Made by a program: the position numbers and the translations under genes. Under the pieces are notes generated by a model, which was given only the letters and a program-made list of their open reading frames with translations, was not told where the DNA came from and ran no database searches. DNA of 64,000 bases from Nyssa sinensis (Eukaryota > Streptophyta > Magnoliopsida > Cornales > Nyssaceae): positions 29,541,723 to 29,605,722 of the forward strand of contig CM018050.1 in assembly GCA_008638375.1 (NCBI GenBank). The letters are read 5' to 3'. This document shows, piece by piece, positions 36,261 to 48,046 of this stretch. Every line of letters begins with the position of its first letter. Position 1 is the stretch's first letter.

Positions 36261-39200
36261 GTAAAAACTGGGAAATTTTTTTTTTTTTAAATGAATTCTC
36301 CTTTTCTTTTATTTACATTAATTATTATTATTATTATTCATGTTGGTGTATGTATATGTGATGGGTGTAAATAATGAGTGATGTGTGCATGCATGTGTAT
36401 GAACTGCATAATGTGTGTATATATATATATGTATACATTGGTATTTAAATACATGTATATATATATATAGACATGGGTCAGATTTCGTGCAACAGTGTGC
36501 ATGTGTGTATGATATAATATATGTGTATATATAAAATACCCAAGGTCAAATTGGAAAAGAGAGAAAGCTGAAGAAGTATGGGAAGGGAGAGAAATCGGCT
36601 GTTGAAGTGACCTGCATCTGGGTTGGCGTGTGAGCATATATGTATAGATGTCCATTGGATTTAAGTGAGGATTGAGGTGGTCTATGAGGGTATGTATACA
36701 GGGGGGGAGTTGTGAGGAATTAGAAGAAACAAAGGAAGAAGATAGTGCCTGAGAGGTGAGTCCTAATAGAGAGAGAAAGTAGAGAGAGAGAGTAGGGTAG
36801 AGAGAGAAAGCAAGTAAAAGAGAATAAGAAGGGAGAAAGAGAGTAGCTGACAGCCCTAGCACATTTTGAATTCATTAGAGAGGGGTTAGAAGCAAGCAAG
36901 GGAGGAGAGGTGCCATTTTTGAAGTAAAGAATCACAAACCCACTTTGTTTCTCTCTCTAGGATGTATGTATATATGTTGACTGTTTGAGCTTTTTGAATG
37001 CATGCATGGCATCTAGACTGTGTAGAACTTGGCTTAAGTGTGAAAACCAGGCCCGAACCAAACCCAGATGTCAAACCGTGCCATGGATGGCCACCTTGAA
37101 GCTCGGGTCTGAGAGAACAAAAATAAGACCTTATCATTTCCTTTAGGACCGAACAAGGACCCTCCAAGGATTCCAAACCCGTTGGAATCACTTTACATGG
37201 GCAAGAAACAAGGGAGAAAATCCCACTTGCAGGTCGCGGCATGGCTAGGGTTTACAAAAACTTCAAAGACTTTTGTTTAGTTTTTAAGCTTGAAACAATG
37301 TGAAATGGGTTCGTGAGGTCTATAGGGATAATTTGGTGAAAAAATTATGAAAAATGGATGTGAGAAAACATAGAAAAATTTGAGGGGCTGCAGTTTTTTT
37401 GGTGACCGGCGCTGGCCAAGTCACCGAGGAAGACGACCTGAAAGTCGGGCAAAGGCGCAGTGAGGTTAGGCCTTGTTCTACGGATTGGGTTTGGGCATGT
37501 TTTAAATTAAACAAGGTTGGGCCGTTTTGGGTTTAAAAGGGGGATGGCTCTGGTTCATTTAAAAGAAAAGTTTGGGCCTTATGGTTGGCCCAACAATCAA
37601 AAGAAAATTTGAAAATGAAAGGAAAAAGGGGGTGGGATTACACAGTGTGCGGCTGTTGAGACTCGAACCCGCGTGGGGCGCGTGGAGGAAGGGGCGCGTG
37701 ACCAGTTTGGACAAGACAATCCCTTGTCCTTTTATGCCCCCAATATATAATATATATATATATATTACACTTTACTTTATTTTCTAAATTAAATACTCCG
37801 AAATGGCCCGGGACCCAAATACGACAAGTCATATATGTTTTCTTACTATCTTGGACCTCCTAAGACCAACGGTGAGGTCTGTGATGCGAGACGAGGTTCC
37901 AAAAAATAAAAGACCCGTAGAACCCTTAAAAATTACCAAAATGTCCTGAGTCAAAACACAGTCAAACGAACCCCGATTTGAGTAAACAAATAGTGAAATC
38001 TTATTATCTCGAACATTACGGACTAAACCGTGGGGTACGATTTATGAGAAGAGGCCTTGGGAAATGGAAAAATGTGAAAGTACGAAATGACAGTTTTGTC
38101 CTTTTTAGCCCGGGTATCCAAATTAAATTTTGCGAAAGTCCAAACCTATTTTCTTCGACGTTCCAGACCCAATGGTAGAATTTATTTTAGCAAAATAGAA
38201 ATTAATAAAATAAAGACATAAAATTTGATGAATAGCATCATTCAAGTAACAAACGGACTGAGTTACATTTTGTGATTTTAGGGACACCGAAAGGCAAAGA
38301 GAAGGCAATTTGACCTTCTACATTTCACTGCTAGCCACTACGCTACGAGTACGATTTCTTAGGGTTGAGACCAACCCATCAGGTATGGTATTTTGCTAAG
38401 TAAGAAATAAGATTAAGTTTAGGAATAACTGCTATGTTGACAAAATGATTCACATGTTTGTTTAACTGTTTGCATGCCGATGTGATTCTTGTTGCCTTTC
38501 TAATTGTTTGGTTGAATGATTGATATGTACCATGACTATATGTATATTCCATGTGTAGATTAAAAGTGTGACTAAATTAATTGTACATGATATGAATGCT
38601 TGTGGATTGAACTATGTGGTTTGATGCCTTAAGTAGAATATGCATAGCTTAAAGCATGCCTTATGTATTGGTAAATGGTTTCGTTAAGATCATATCATTG
38701 CATGGTGGAATCAGGGCATATTGGCATAGTGTGATTCCTTGAAAGCATAGTGTGAGTTGAGCATGTGGTGCTGTGCATTATGAGGTTGTAGATCCTGTGG
38801 TGAAAAACCCAAAATCGGCCATGGTACTCATGCTAGCGGGGACGGACCGTAAAGTGAGAACAAGGTATACTCAGGCCTTCGGGGAAGGACCGTAAAGTGT
38901 GACATGGGTGTGACATAGAGTTTGCATGGGTGCGTCATGCATATTGACAATGTATTGCATGGGTGACATTGCATGACATGTAGAGATAAATGTACACTTG
39001 CACATGCCACGCCTTAATTTTGTTTCTTGCATTAGCACTATATCATACCAGCAGTTGAGCTGACACATTCGTGGGACACCATATTACAGATGAGGACGCC
39101 CCTGCTACCTGAGACTTGGTAACACCTTGATAGGGGGATATACTTGGTGTATTTTTGGCCCTTGGGGCATATTTTGATATGTAAGGGCTTAAGCCCGAAT

Positions 39201-39361
39201 GACATGTGAATGATGTATTCATGATATGTAATTTATGTCTTTATATGTATTAGTGAGAATGGATGCATGTTTAGTTAAATTTGTTTAAGTTGTCCTTTAT
39301 TTTATTTTATTTACTGTCTCGATAGTCGCGCCTCGGGTTCATAGAAATTCAGGGTGTGACA
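36261..39361 (+). mobile_element. 3' LTR of the gypsy element
   Basis: This LTR runs from TGTAAAAACTGGGAAA to CAGGGTGTGACA and is followed by the GTCTC duplication. It matches the 5' LTR over its full length with scattered substitutions and indels. The divergence is visible by eye, so the insertion is not very recent. Open frames inside it on either strand are chance. Confidence 0.9.
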
Positions 39362-40571
39362 GTCTCATTCTTAGAGACTTCGTATGCCTCCACTCTAATC
39401 TTTCACAATTCCTTCAACTCATCTACTAAAGGACGCAAGTACACATCAATCTCACTACCAAGAGACTTCGACCTTGGAATAAGCAATGACATGAATGTAA
39501 ATGGTTATTTCATACATTTCCATGGTGGCAAATTATACGGCACAAGCAACACTGGCCACATGCTATGGGCATTACTCATGTCACCGAACGGATTGAAATC
39601 GTCACTAGCCAGCCCAAGTCGTACATTACACGGCTCATTTACAAATCATTCATGATTTCTATCAAACTCAGCCCAAGATTGAGAATCTGCCGGATGCGTA
39701 CATAAATTTTTCTCAACAACACCCTTCTCGTTATGCCACCGCATAACTTCTACTGTCTTATGAGACATGTACAACCTTTGTAGCCTATGTTTTAAGGAAA
39801 AATATCTCAGCACCTTATGCGAAATTGTCTTTCTATTTCCTTCATTCAGCTTGTACCTGGGTTCATGGCACATCGTACACTCTATGCATTCTTTAGTCTC
39901 CTTCTAAAATAACATATAATCATTTTTGTAAGCATGTATGGGGATATACCCGAGGTCCAAATCTCTTAATATTTTTTTTGCCTCGTAATATGATTTTGGA
40001 AAGGTCTCCCCAGTAAGAAGCGTTGCTTTAATCAATTCAATGACCATATTAAATGATTTGTTACTCCATCGGTGGATGGTCTTAATATGAAGGAGTTTCA
40101 CGAGAAAGTCCAGTTTCGAAAACTTATCACAACCCGGATATAACGGCTGCCTTGCTTCTATCAACAAGAACTTAAACGCTTCCGATTGTTCTGTGTCACT
40201 CCTGTGACTACTCGTCCCAATTGTAGCCCCCTACAAGTCTGCCAATATTTGTGGCAAGCCTTTGTAACCAACCCCAACATTATCACCACCGTCATCATCA
40301 TCGTCTTCTTTTTTATCCTCAAATACCACTCGTACGTCACGGTATTCCCCGTGAAATATCCAACACGTATACCTCTTGTCCATCCTGTGTAGGAGTAGGT
40401 GCTCTTTGGCCTCGTCTATGTGCATATAATCCTTATTATTGCACCTCTTACATGGACATCTTATCATATTTCTTCCATCTGCAGATGCACAAGCAAACTC
40501 AATAAAATCTTTATCCCCTTCACATACCCTAGAAAATGCCTGCCCCTCAAGTCCATCCAACTCTTATCCAT
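39362..40571 (-). pseudogene. CACTA-2 TNP2 N-terminal half
   Basis: Minus strand from ATG at 40571-40569: transposase-associated domain (MDKSWMDLRGRHFLGY, RCPCKRCNNKDYMH, YTCWIFHGE) and an acidic stretch. The Transposase_21 core follows with IHRWSNKSFNMVIELIK, MCHEPRYKL, FVNEPCNVRLGLASDDFNPF and WPVLLVPYNLPPW, then EIDVYLRPLVDELKEL. A one-base deletion near 40510 shifts the frame relative to CACTA-1, and stops occur at about 39645 and in two later places. The gene is cut at the gypsy target duplication GTCTC and resumes at 27825. This is the region CACTA-1 lacks. Confidence 0.8.
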
Positions 40572-43180
40572 TTTCATCTACCTAATACAAGTTAAAAATG
40601 ATACTCATTATAAATATGAAACATGAATCCTATCACCACCAACTTCGCTCTAAAGGGTAAGATAGTCCTATCCTATTCGTGAATACACAATCTACATTGC
40701 AATCAGCAGTAAATCAAATGCTTGATTCTACTCAAACAAAATTTCGGTAGCATCTCCCCACGGTTCTCCAAGTATATGAGATAAACGTTAGCACGCCTAA
40801 ATATATACCTAGAGAACAATAGGAGACCGTACTAAAATTTTATCATAGTGGAATATTCAAGCATGCGCTATTTGATTGCAATACAGATTTATGCATTCCC
40901 GAACTGTCCTCTCTGAACAATTGAAGAATCGATTTTTATACACACGAGCCCAATCACGAATAAATTTCGCGACAAGATTCACATGTGATGAAAATAACTC
41001 TTGAACGGAGCTAGGCTTATATGAATGCAATTGCTAACTTACAAAACAATCACCATAATTTTTTTTTCACAAAGTAATCCCTTAAAAAAAAATTAGGCCA
41101 CACTCACACCCGCCCTGTTGAAAAGGCGCATCAGCACGCAATATAGGAAAAAAGAGAACTATAAGCTCTTCTAGTCAAAACTCATCTGATCTAATACCTA
41201 CATAGGGTGTGAGTTGTCGGACTGATTACCAAGGTAACATGGTTCCAAAAGAAATTGACAGCAAATAAAAAAACAAAAAAAAATGAGGTTCTATGTAATA
41301 TTTTTCTTTGACGAGGTAGCTCCAATGTGTTAAAAGTTTATTAGATTTACATAAATTATATATTTTTTGGCAAATGAGTGTGTGTGTGGGTGTGTGTATA
41401 ATGTATATAGAGTATAATCATATACATTATATACACACACATGTATGAAAAATAGGGAGAATGCCACATCAACACTACATTGCTATAATAATAGATATAG
41501 ATAGATACACACACACACACAATTATATAGTTCAAATTTCGGATGGCCTTTCTCCATGAGAAATAAAGTTTCTCAACTGATCAATGTTTATTATATCAGA
41601 AATAAAGTTTCACTTGAAGGTTTATTTCAGTAATATCTACTACTAGTTGAGAACTAAATTTTCATTCACCTTTTGGCCACAAAACTAAACTAATTATTTT
41701 CAAGACCAAAGAAATGAAAGATGAAGCTTATGTCAACTGAATTGCAGAAAAGATAACTAATGGGTACAAGAACAAAAGAGATGGAACCAGCCATATATTA
41801 TTAGGAAAAGTAGCTATGATATACATATATAACCAAGTACTCTGTAACTGATGGGGTCAATAGCTATTTATAAAAACAGTGTAACTAAATATTATTAATA
41901 AAAAAGGTAATCAAAAGTAAAAAGTAAATATATAAGTAACTAGAACCTTTATTTATTTTGATTAAAAAAGGTTCAACATATATAAAAATATATGTTACTG
42001 TAAGAAAAATAGATATTTTCATTACAAATAACAATTGATCAACATATACATGTTAATTCAATAGAGACAAAAGAATGCGAAATATTTCACAATACACCAA
42101 AATGTTACAATTACCAGTTATAGATAAATAAAATTTGTTTTTTTTTAATTGTTTAGAGGATTGCCACTTTTGTACTTGATATCAATTTTTAATGATAAAA
42201 CCATCCAAACTAATCTGTGTATACATTCATCCAAAAATAAAGAGATAAAAGATTATACGAAAATTAGAAAGATCTGGCCTATGACAATATGAGACGTGAT
42301 ATCACACCGTCTTAAAGCAACTTGGTCTCCCTACGTAAAGGCACAATGGAGGGAGAAATGTCAATTAAATGAGCAAATGTCCTCCACTCTTATTTCAAAT
42401 TAGGCATTGAGTCATTTCTAGATGACCAAACATTTTGATCTCATCAGACCTTAAGATAGGGTCTGATGAGATCAAATTTGTGGTCTTTTCTATAAATGGA
42501 GATAAAGCTTCATGCTCTTATACAACCAATAAAATTTCTTGGTAGAATTGAAATAACAAAAATTGAATAAAATAAAAAAACCAAACACCAATAATAATAT
42601 ATGCAAACCATTCTTAGTAGGAAAAAAAAATGCTTCAAAAAAGAAAATCAATTCTATAAAATTAATACAGCAAAACCCTAAGATTGATCACAGAAAGAGA
42701 ATGCATCAATTCATGTAAAAACTATTCCACTATATGATACATGTCCACATATGTCCTCCCACACACCTAAATACATACATATATATATATATATATCCAT
42801 TTCAAACGTGTTTATTCAAATTCATGAAAAATATATTCATCCGTGTCAATCGTGTTTATTCAAATGAAGAAGAAGAAAATAAAAAAATTTAAATCAAAAG
42901 CCTAACCTTTCTCAAACTCGGTGAAGTGGAGAGAGAGAGATCGGAGATCAATCTAGAGAGAGAAAGTGACCAACGGAGAAGCAGCGAAAGATCAGAGATA
43001 TTCCACGATCCGAACCGAGCGTCTGAGAGATGAGATATGGAGATTGGAGACCGAGTTGGAGAGAGAAACAAATCAAGTACGATTGAGACAAAAGAAACAG
43101 ATCAAGCGCGACTGAGACAGAGAGAGAAACAAATCAAGTGCAACTGAGACAGAGCGAGAGATCGAATTAGGCACTTTAGG
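40572..43180. other. CACTA-2 5' non-coding region
   Basis: 40670-41040 is homologous, inverted, to CACTA-1 17100-17470 upstream of the transposase start. The rest is AT-rich with CA/TA runs (41380-41530, 42780-42795) and a GA-rich stretch (42920-43170) that mirrors the CT-rich leader of CACTA-1. No gene seen. Confidence 0.65.
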
Positions 43181-43508
43181 GACTTATTAGCGACGCCCAT
43201 AGTGCGTCGCTAATAGTGCCTGTGTGTCGCTAAATCCATGTAAAACAGCATCGTTTCTATTAAGCATGCTATTTGCGACGACCAAACGCTAGTCGCCACT
43301 ATTAGCGACGCCCATGTGAGTCGCCAATGGCTACATGTGCGTCGCTAATAGATTTGCGCCTAATTTTTCGTGCCGGAATCAAAATTTTTAATTACTTTTT
43401 TCCTACTATTCGTGACACACAGTTGGGTGTCACTAAAAGTGACGTTTAGTGACAATTTTCGTGCTTCACAAATGATGAGCGTCGCAAAAAGTCTATTTTT
43501 TTGTAGTG
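43181..43508 (-). repeat. CACTA-2 5' TIR and subterminal hairpin repeats
   Basis: Repeated TTAGCGACGC and GCGTCGCTAAT motifs in both orientations end in TTTTTTTGTAGTG. The reverse complement begins CACTACAAAAAAA and aligns with 12169-12440, including the AGGAAAAAAGTAAT-like and AGGCGCAAA blocks. The flanking bases right of 43508 are ACA; the matching left duplication is lost. Confidence 0.85.
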
Positions 43509-44726
43509 ACAATAAAGCTGGAAACTTGTACTAAAATCTTCCGGTGATTTTGTAGTATTGCAATAAAGGCAGTAACGTCAATTTTCTAGTTTTGGGTTAA
43601 GTTTGTTTCAATTCCTCTAAAGTGAAAGTTTAATTTGTCTCACAAGTAAATAAAAAAATAATTTTAGTTTTTTTTTTATAAAAAAGAATTCAATTTTCAA
43701 AATTATTTTTTTACTTATCGCTGTCACAAATGAAGCTTTTCCATTTCTCATAAAATGGAGAGACTCCCAATTTTCTAGTTTTCACATTCTAACTAGCTTC
43801 TTTGAGGTGTTGCCCTTTCTGTTTCGATACAATTAATGAAGAATTATTGTGGATAAAAATATCTCTTCAGTTTTAATTCTAGCTGTGTTTTTGTAATAAG
43901 TCATCACACGATCACATGGTGTGACAATTTTACAAATTAATTTCTCTTAATAAAGGTAATAATATTCTTATATATCCTCATATATTAAAGGAAAAATTAC
44001 AATTAGAATAAATAGCCAATGTAAAATTACACATGAGTGTTCAAGTTTTCGAAAATTTTAATTAGAGTAAGTCGTCTAAAAGTTAATTACAAAGAAGGTA
44101 ACAAATTTAAACTAAACCTAATTTCATGGGTCTGTGAGAATGTTTGAGAAAATTTCAGGTTTCGGTGTTGTTACTCATACATTTTTGTACAAATTTTTAT
44201 TTTACATTAGTGTATCAATATTGGTATATTTTTGTACAAAGTTGTGGTACATAGTGATTTAATAACATCTAATTATTTATGTCTTTTGCTCAAGCGTTGG
44301 TAATATATCATACTTATTGAACAAAATAATAGTACATAAGAAATAAAAGATATTATATTATAAACAAATGGTGGTATATAGTGAGTCATAAGATGTAAGT
44401 TCTTAGTTATTCTATCACAAATTACATTTAAGTGTAAATTTCTCTACCCTTTATGTAGTATACTTTTTAAAGCCTTACCTTAAGTATAATTCGATCTGTT
44501 AGTTTTTTTGTAATTAATTTTTGGATGGCTTACACTAATAGAAATTTTCAAAAACATCAACACCCACATATAATTTCGCATTAGCTGATTACTCTAAACA
44601 TAATTTTTCCTATAATTAATAGACATGAGAGATTGTAAATTTATTAATTATTAGAATTATTAATTATTAATTTTTTTAATACTTTTATCAATCAATAAGT
44701 GTTTAATAAATGTAATAATTTTTTGT
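43509..44726. other. AT-rich spacer, nothing recognised
   Basis: No ORF with family resemblance and no element termini were found. Confidence 0.6.
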
Positions 44727-45150
44727 ACCAATTTGATTAGCACCTTTACCAGTCTTACGTTTTCCAGTTGTTGGCATATGTGTAATTTCAACTACTTGAG
44801 CAGATCACAACTCATTATGACACATGGGAAAAATACTAACAAGATTAACCATGGAAGATAACATTGAAAAAAAATAGTCAGATAGAAGCCACGTCTTTAG
44901 ATGCTACAATTACTGTTAGTTGTAATCGATGGGCAAAGTAATGCACATAATATGCATATGGGAAATTTTTAAGAAATAGTGCTTGTAGTCTATTCCATGC
45001 ACTATGCATATTACTAGCGTATTGAAATCGATGATATTGATTTCTTGATTTGGAGCGTTGATACTTTACAAGATTAGGTTGAAATTAGGTTGAAATGACC
45101 CAACTTTGATATATGTCCATCTAATCTCATCACATTGATTAATAGGATAT
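44727..45150 (-). pseudogene. hAT-like transposase remnant (TTF-type/DUF4371)
   Basis: Minus-strand translation in shifting frames gives IRWTYIKVGSFQPN, then SRNQYHRFQYASNMHSAWN, LQALFLKNFPYAYYVHYFAH and RLQLTVIVASKDVASI, and finally THMPTTGKRKTGKGANQIGT. This order matches plant TTF-type zinc-finger/DUF4371 proteins (ZMYM1-like), which derive from hAT transposases. Frame changes and stops show a pseudogene. Both ends of the protein are missing and no TIRs were found. Confidence 0.6.
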
Positions 45151-45409
45151 TGTTGTATTTATTTGAATACTAATCCCCAATCTTGTTCAAGAAAAGTATT
45201 ATCAAATTCTTTAGCATTTAGAAGAAAGTTGCTCTTTAAGAATTGAAGCATCAAAATTACATGCGGAAGGTATATCACTTTTTAATATATTATCATTTCT
45301 TAGTTTAAAGAATGAAAAAATAGTTTTTTCTCACTTGGGATTTTGTAGATGATGTGACATTATAACCTAAAGTCTCAAATTAAAAAAATTAAATCAATAA
45401 AATTGTTAG

Positions 45410-45750
45410 ACAAATAAATGTGTGCCTAGGAAATTGAGAAAAATAATTAAATCAATCATACAAATAATTTAATATATGTATGCCTGTGCAACTAGAAAAA
45501 AAATAATTGAATCACTAATACAAATAATTAAATGTATGTGTGTGCAATTAAATAAAATAATATTAATTGAATTAAGAATCTAAAATAAATTTGTGTATGT
45601 GTGCAATTAACTAAAATAATTGAATTAATAATCTAAAATAACGTTTTGTATGAGTGCAATTGAAAATAAAATAATTGAATTAATAATCTGAAATAAATTT
45701 TTGTATGTGTCTGTGCAATTGAATAAAATAATTAAATCAATAATACAAAA
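45410..45750 (+). repeat. Minisatellite, about 60-bp unit x6
   Basis: Imperfect head-to-tail copies share AAATAATTGAATTAATAATCTAAAATAA and TTGTATGTGTGTGCAATT blocks. Units vary from about 55 to 70 bp. Confidence 0.75.
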
Positions 45751-46325
45751 TAAAGCATCTTACAAGAATTTTTTTTTACTATGAATGAAACATGTTCATT
45801 ACCTTACCATGCTAACAGTTCTTTCGACTAGAATGATGCAATCCAAGCTATTAGTTTCACATAGAAATACAATGTATTCTCTTGTGTAGTGCAAAAAATG
45901 CACTAAAATATTGAAATAGTAACAAGATAATATAGAAAATTTTAGAAAGAAAACATAAAGCCCATTACCTATCAAATAATGCCAAAAGATATTTTCTTAA
46001 CAATCAAACAAAACTTAAAAAAGAAAAAAAATTAGTTAGAAAACATCAAAATCGATTAAATAAATGGTAAAAAAAATCTTTAACATCCAAAAAAAAAAAA
46101 AAGCTGAAAAGTCAAAACTCATTAAATAAATAGCAATAAAAAAATCCTAACCCATGTATACTCAAAGAAAAAATAACTATATAAAAAGAGAAAAAAAAAA
46201 TAGAAAGCAATTATTGAGATTACAAAGAGACGAAGAAGAAAAAAAGGTTCGTATTGTGCAAGAGTCCATGACGTGAAGAGGTCCAACATGAGCTGCTTGC
46301 TTGCGGTTTGCTGCGATTTTTAAAT

Positions 46326-46466
46326 AGTGGGAGAAATAAATAGCAGGAGCTGTGAGCAACATAAGGGGAGCGCCCCTATTTCCTTGGCATATTAGGCGAA
46401 GAAAGCATATAAGAGTATCAGGATTACAGTGGGAGAAATAAATAGCAGGAGCTGTGAGCAACATAA
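46326..46466 (+). repeat. 39-bp direct repeat pair
   Basis: AGTGGGAGAAATAAATAGCA and the bases that follow through AACATAA occur identically at 46326-46364 and 46428-46466, 102 bp apart. The purpose is unknown. Confidence 0.85.
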
Positions 46467-46614
46467 ACATGTTGTCGCCATGTACTTCTCTGTATCATAA
46501 ACATTGCATATTTGTGTTTTTCAATGAGTTCAATTACAGATCGGCTTTTTTTTTTTCCTTCCACAGTACGATCGGGGTTGCCCACGTAAGCTTCTGGCCT
46601 CGTTCTTGAATAAA

Positions 46615-46830
46615 CCCCATCCCATGTCCCTTTGTCAGATTTGAATCCTATCAATACAAAACTACAAATATTTCTCTGTGCTTTTCCCATGACATTGCAA
46701 TGAAATACACAAATGGATTGGCATTTTCTTTTATGGTTGTTTCTGTTAGCATTGACACTTTCTGGTAGCATTGCAATAATCCCCATCCCATATCCCTTTG
46801 TCAGATTTGAATCCAACCGATACAAAACTA
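46615..46830 (+). repeat. Direct repeat pair around CCCTTTGTCAGATTTGAATCC
   Basis: A roughly 50-bp block starting CCCCATCCCAT and ending ATACAAAACTA occurs at 46615 and 46781 with a few differences. Period is 166 bp. Confidence 0.75.
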
Positions 46831-46952
46831 TTAAGTATTTCGTTGGGGCAAAGCAGATAGAATAAAAGAATAAAAAATAAGAAATCAAAGGATTGACTAA
46901 TTTTCTATTAATTAAATAATCTATTGATAGTGAAAATTGATAAAATTAAATC

Positions 46953-47219
46953 TGCAGAATGTGGTGTCCTCCTTCATATGGAGAGACAAAGAAGATGGTG
47001 TATTTTATATATTCCATATATGTACAGTATCGTGTATACAAGTAAAAGCAAAACAGAAGGCAAAAGACTAGGAAAGTAATTGGCTGTACAAGGAAACCCA
47101 AAAAAATAGGAAAGTAAGATTAAAGAACAAGAAATGAAAGTAAGACTAAATAACAGGAAAGTAAGGAAAGTAAGACTAGGGTAATTGGCTAATACACACT
47201 TGTTGTATAGTTGTTAACA
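46953..47219 (-). mobile_element. 3' LTR of copia-C
   Basis: On the minus strand TTGAGGGGGAG (polypurine tract) is followed by TGTTAACAACTATACAAC, a typical copia LTR start. The LTR continues to about ATTCTGCA. The start is well fixed by the polypurine tract; the end is inferred from a CA terminus. It repeatedly contains TTACTTTCCT-like motifs. Confidence 0.6.
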
Positions 47220-47416
47220 CTCCCCCTCAAGGTGGAGGGTGGATGTGAATAACGCCCAACTTGCGAATCAAGGAATGAAAGGCATCTTTGCCGAGAGGCT
47301 TGGTGAAAACATCAGTTAGCTAACTGAGCAGAAGAAGGAACGAAACACGGCGTAATTAAACCGGACTGAATTTTCTCACGCACAAAGTGGCAATCGATTT
47401 CAATATGCTTCGTGTG

Positions 47417-48046
47417 CTAATGAAACACCAGATTGTTGGCGATATGTAAGGCTGCTTGATTGTCACAATATATGGTAATAGGAGAAGGAGGTGACAAACC
47501 AAGGTCAAAAAATAAAATATTCAACCATTGTAACTCCGAAGTCAAGGTAGCCATGGCTTTATACTCTGCTTCAGTAGAGGAATGAGAAACAATGCTTTGC
47601 TTCTTAGTTTTCCAAGAGAGAATACTAGAGCTAAGGAAGGTGCAATAACCAGTGGTAGAACGACGAGTTTCCAGACAACCAGCCCAATCAGAATCACAAT
47701 AGCCTTGTAAGTCAAGAGGGGTTGAAGAAGACAAAAAAAATGCCTTTACCAAGGGAACCTTTCAGGTATCGGACCAAGCGATGTGCAGCATCCATATAAG
47801 TACTATGAGGAGAGTGCATAAATTGGCTTAGAACATGAACCACATAATTGATGTCAGGCCGTGTGATAGTTAAATAAATGAGGTGACCCACTAGTCGTCT
47901 GTAAGGAGCAGGATCAGGCAATAAGGTACCATCGGTAGGTGACAAATGCAAGTATTGCTCCATTGGAAAATAGGAAACCGGACCTCCAAGTAAGCTAGTA
48001 TCTTTGAGAATGTCGAGAGTATATTTTCTTTGAGAAAAAAAGATAC
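47417..48046 (-). pseudogene. Copia-C RT end and RNase H
   Basis: The minus strand reads KYTLDILKDTSLLGG, YRRLVGHLIYLTITRPDINY and AAHRLVRYLKGS. RNase H follows: GYCDSDWAGCLETRRSTTGY, SHSSTEAEYKAMA, then ELQWLNILFFDLG and IYCDNQAALHIANN. The Asp and Glu catalytic positions are visible. One frameshift occurs near 47720-47750, within a run of A (KGIFFVFF / STPLDLQGY). The stop at 47417 follows NLVFH, slightly short of the usual end. Confidence 0.8.

Larger units (their letters stand above)
27826..39361 (+). mobile_element. Full-length Ty3-gypsy chromovirus-like element (Tekay/Del type)
   Basis: An 11,536-bp element with two long LTRs (3161 and 3101 bp, TGTAAA...GTGTGACA) is bounded by a perfect 5-bp duplication GTCTC (27821-27825 and 39362-39366). 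Internal parts in order: primer site, Gag with zinc knuckle, protease, reverse transcriptase, RNase H, integrase, chromodomain-like tail, polypurine tract. The domain order and roughly 3-kb LTRs fit the Tekay/Del clade. The coding region has many stops and frameshifts, so the element is dead. It is inserted within CACTA-2's TNP2 gene. Confidence 0.92.
24549..43508 (-). mobile_element. CACTA-2: second copy of the same CACTA family, inverted and 3'-truncated
   Basis: The 5' end is at 43508 (plus strand ends TTTTTTTGTAGTG). It has the same subterminal GCGACGC hairpin repeats and the same gene order as CACTA-1, but on the opposite strand. The TNP2 gene is split by the gypsy element at 27826-39361. 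The 3' side stops inside the Transposase_24 gene at copia-A's LTR, and the tandem array and 3' TIR are missing. Unlike CACTA-1 it keeps the TNP2 core, although with stops and frameshifts. Confidence 0.85.

Noticed and set aside
36338..36862. 174-codon minus-strand open frame
   Set aside because: It lies wholly in the gypsy 3' LTR, is low-complexity, and is broken in the 5' LTR copy.
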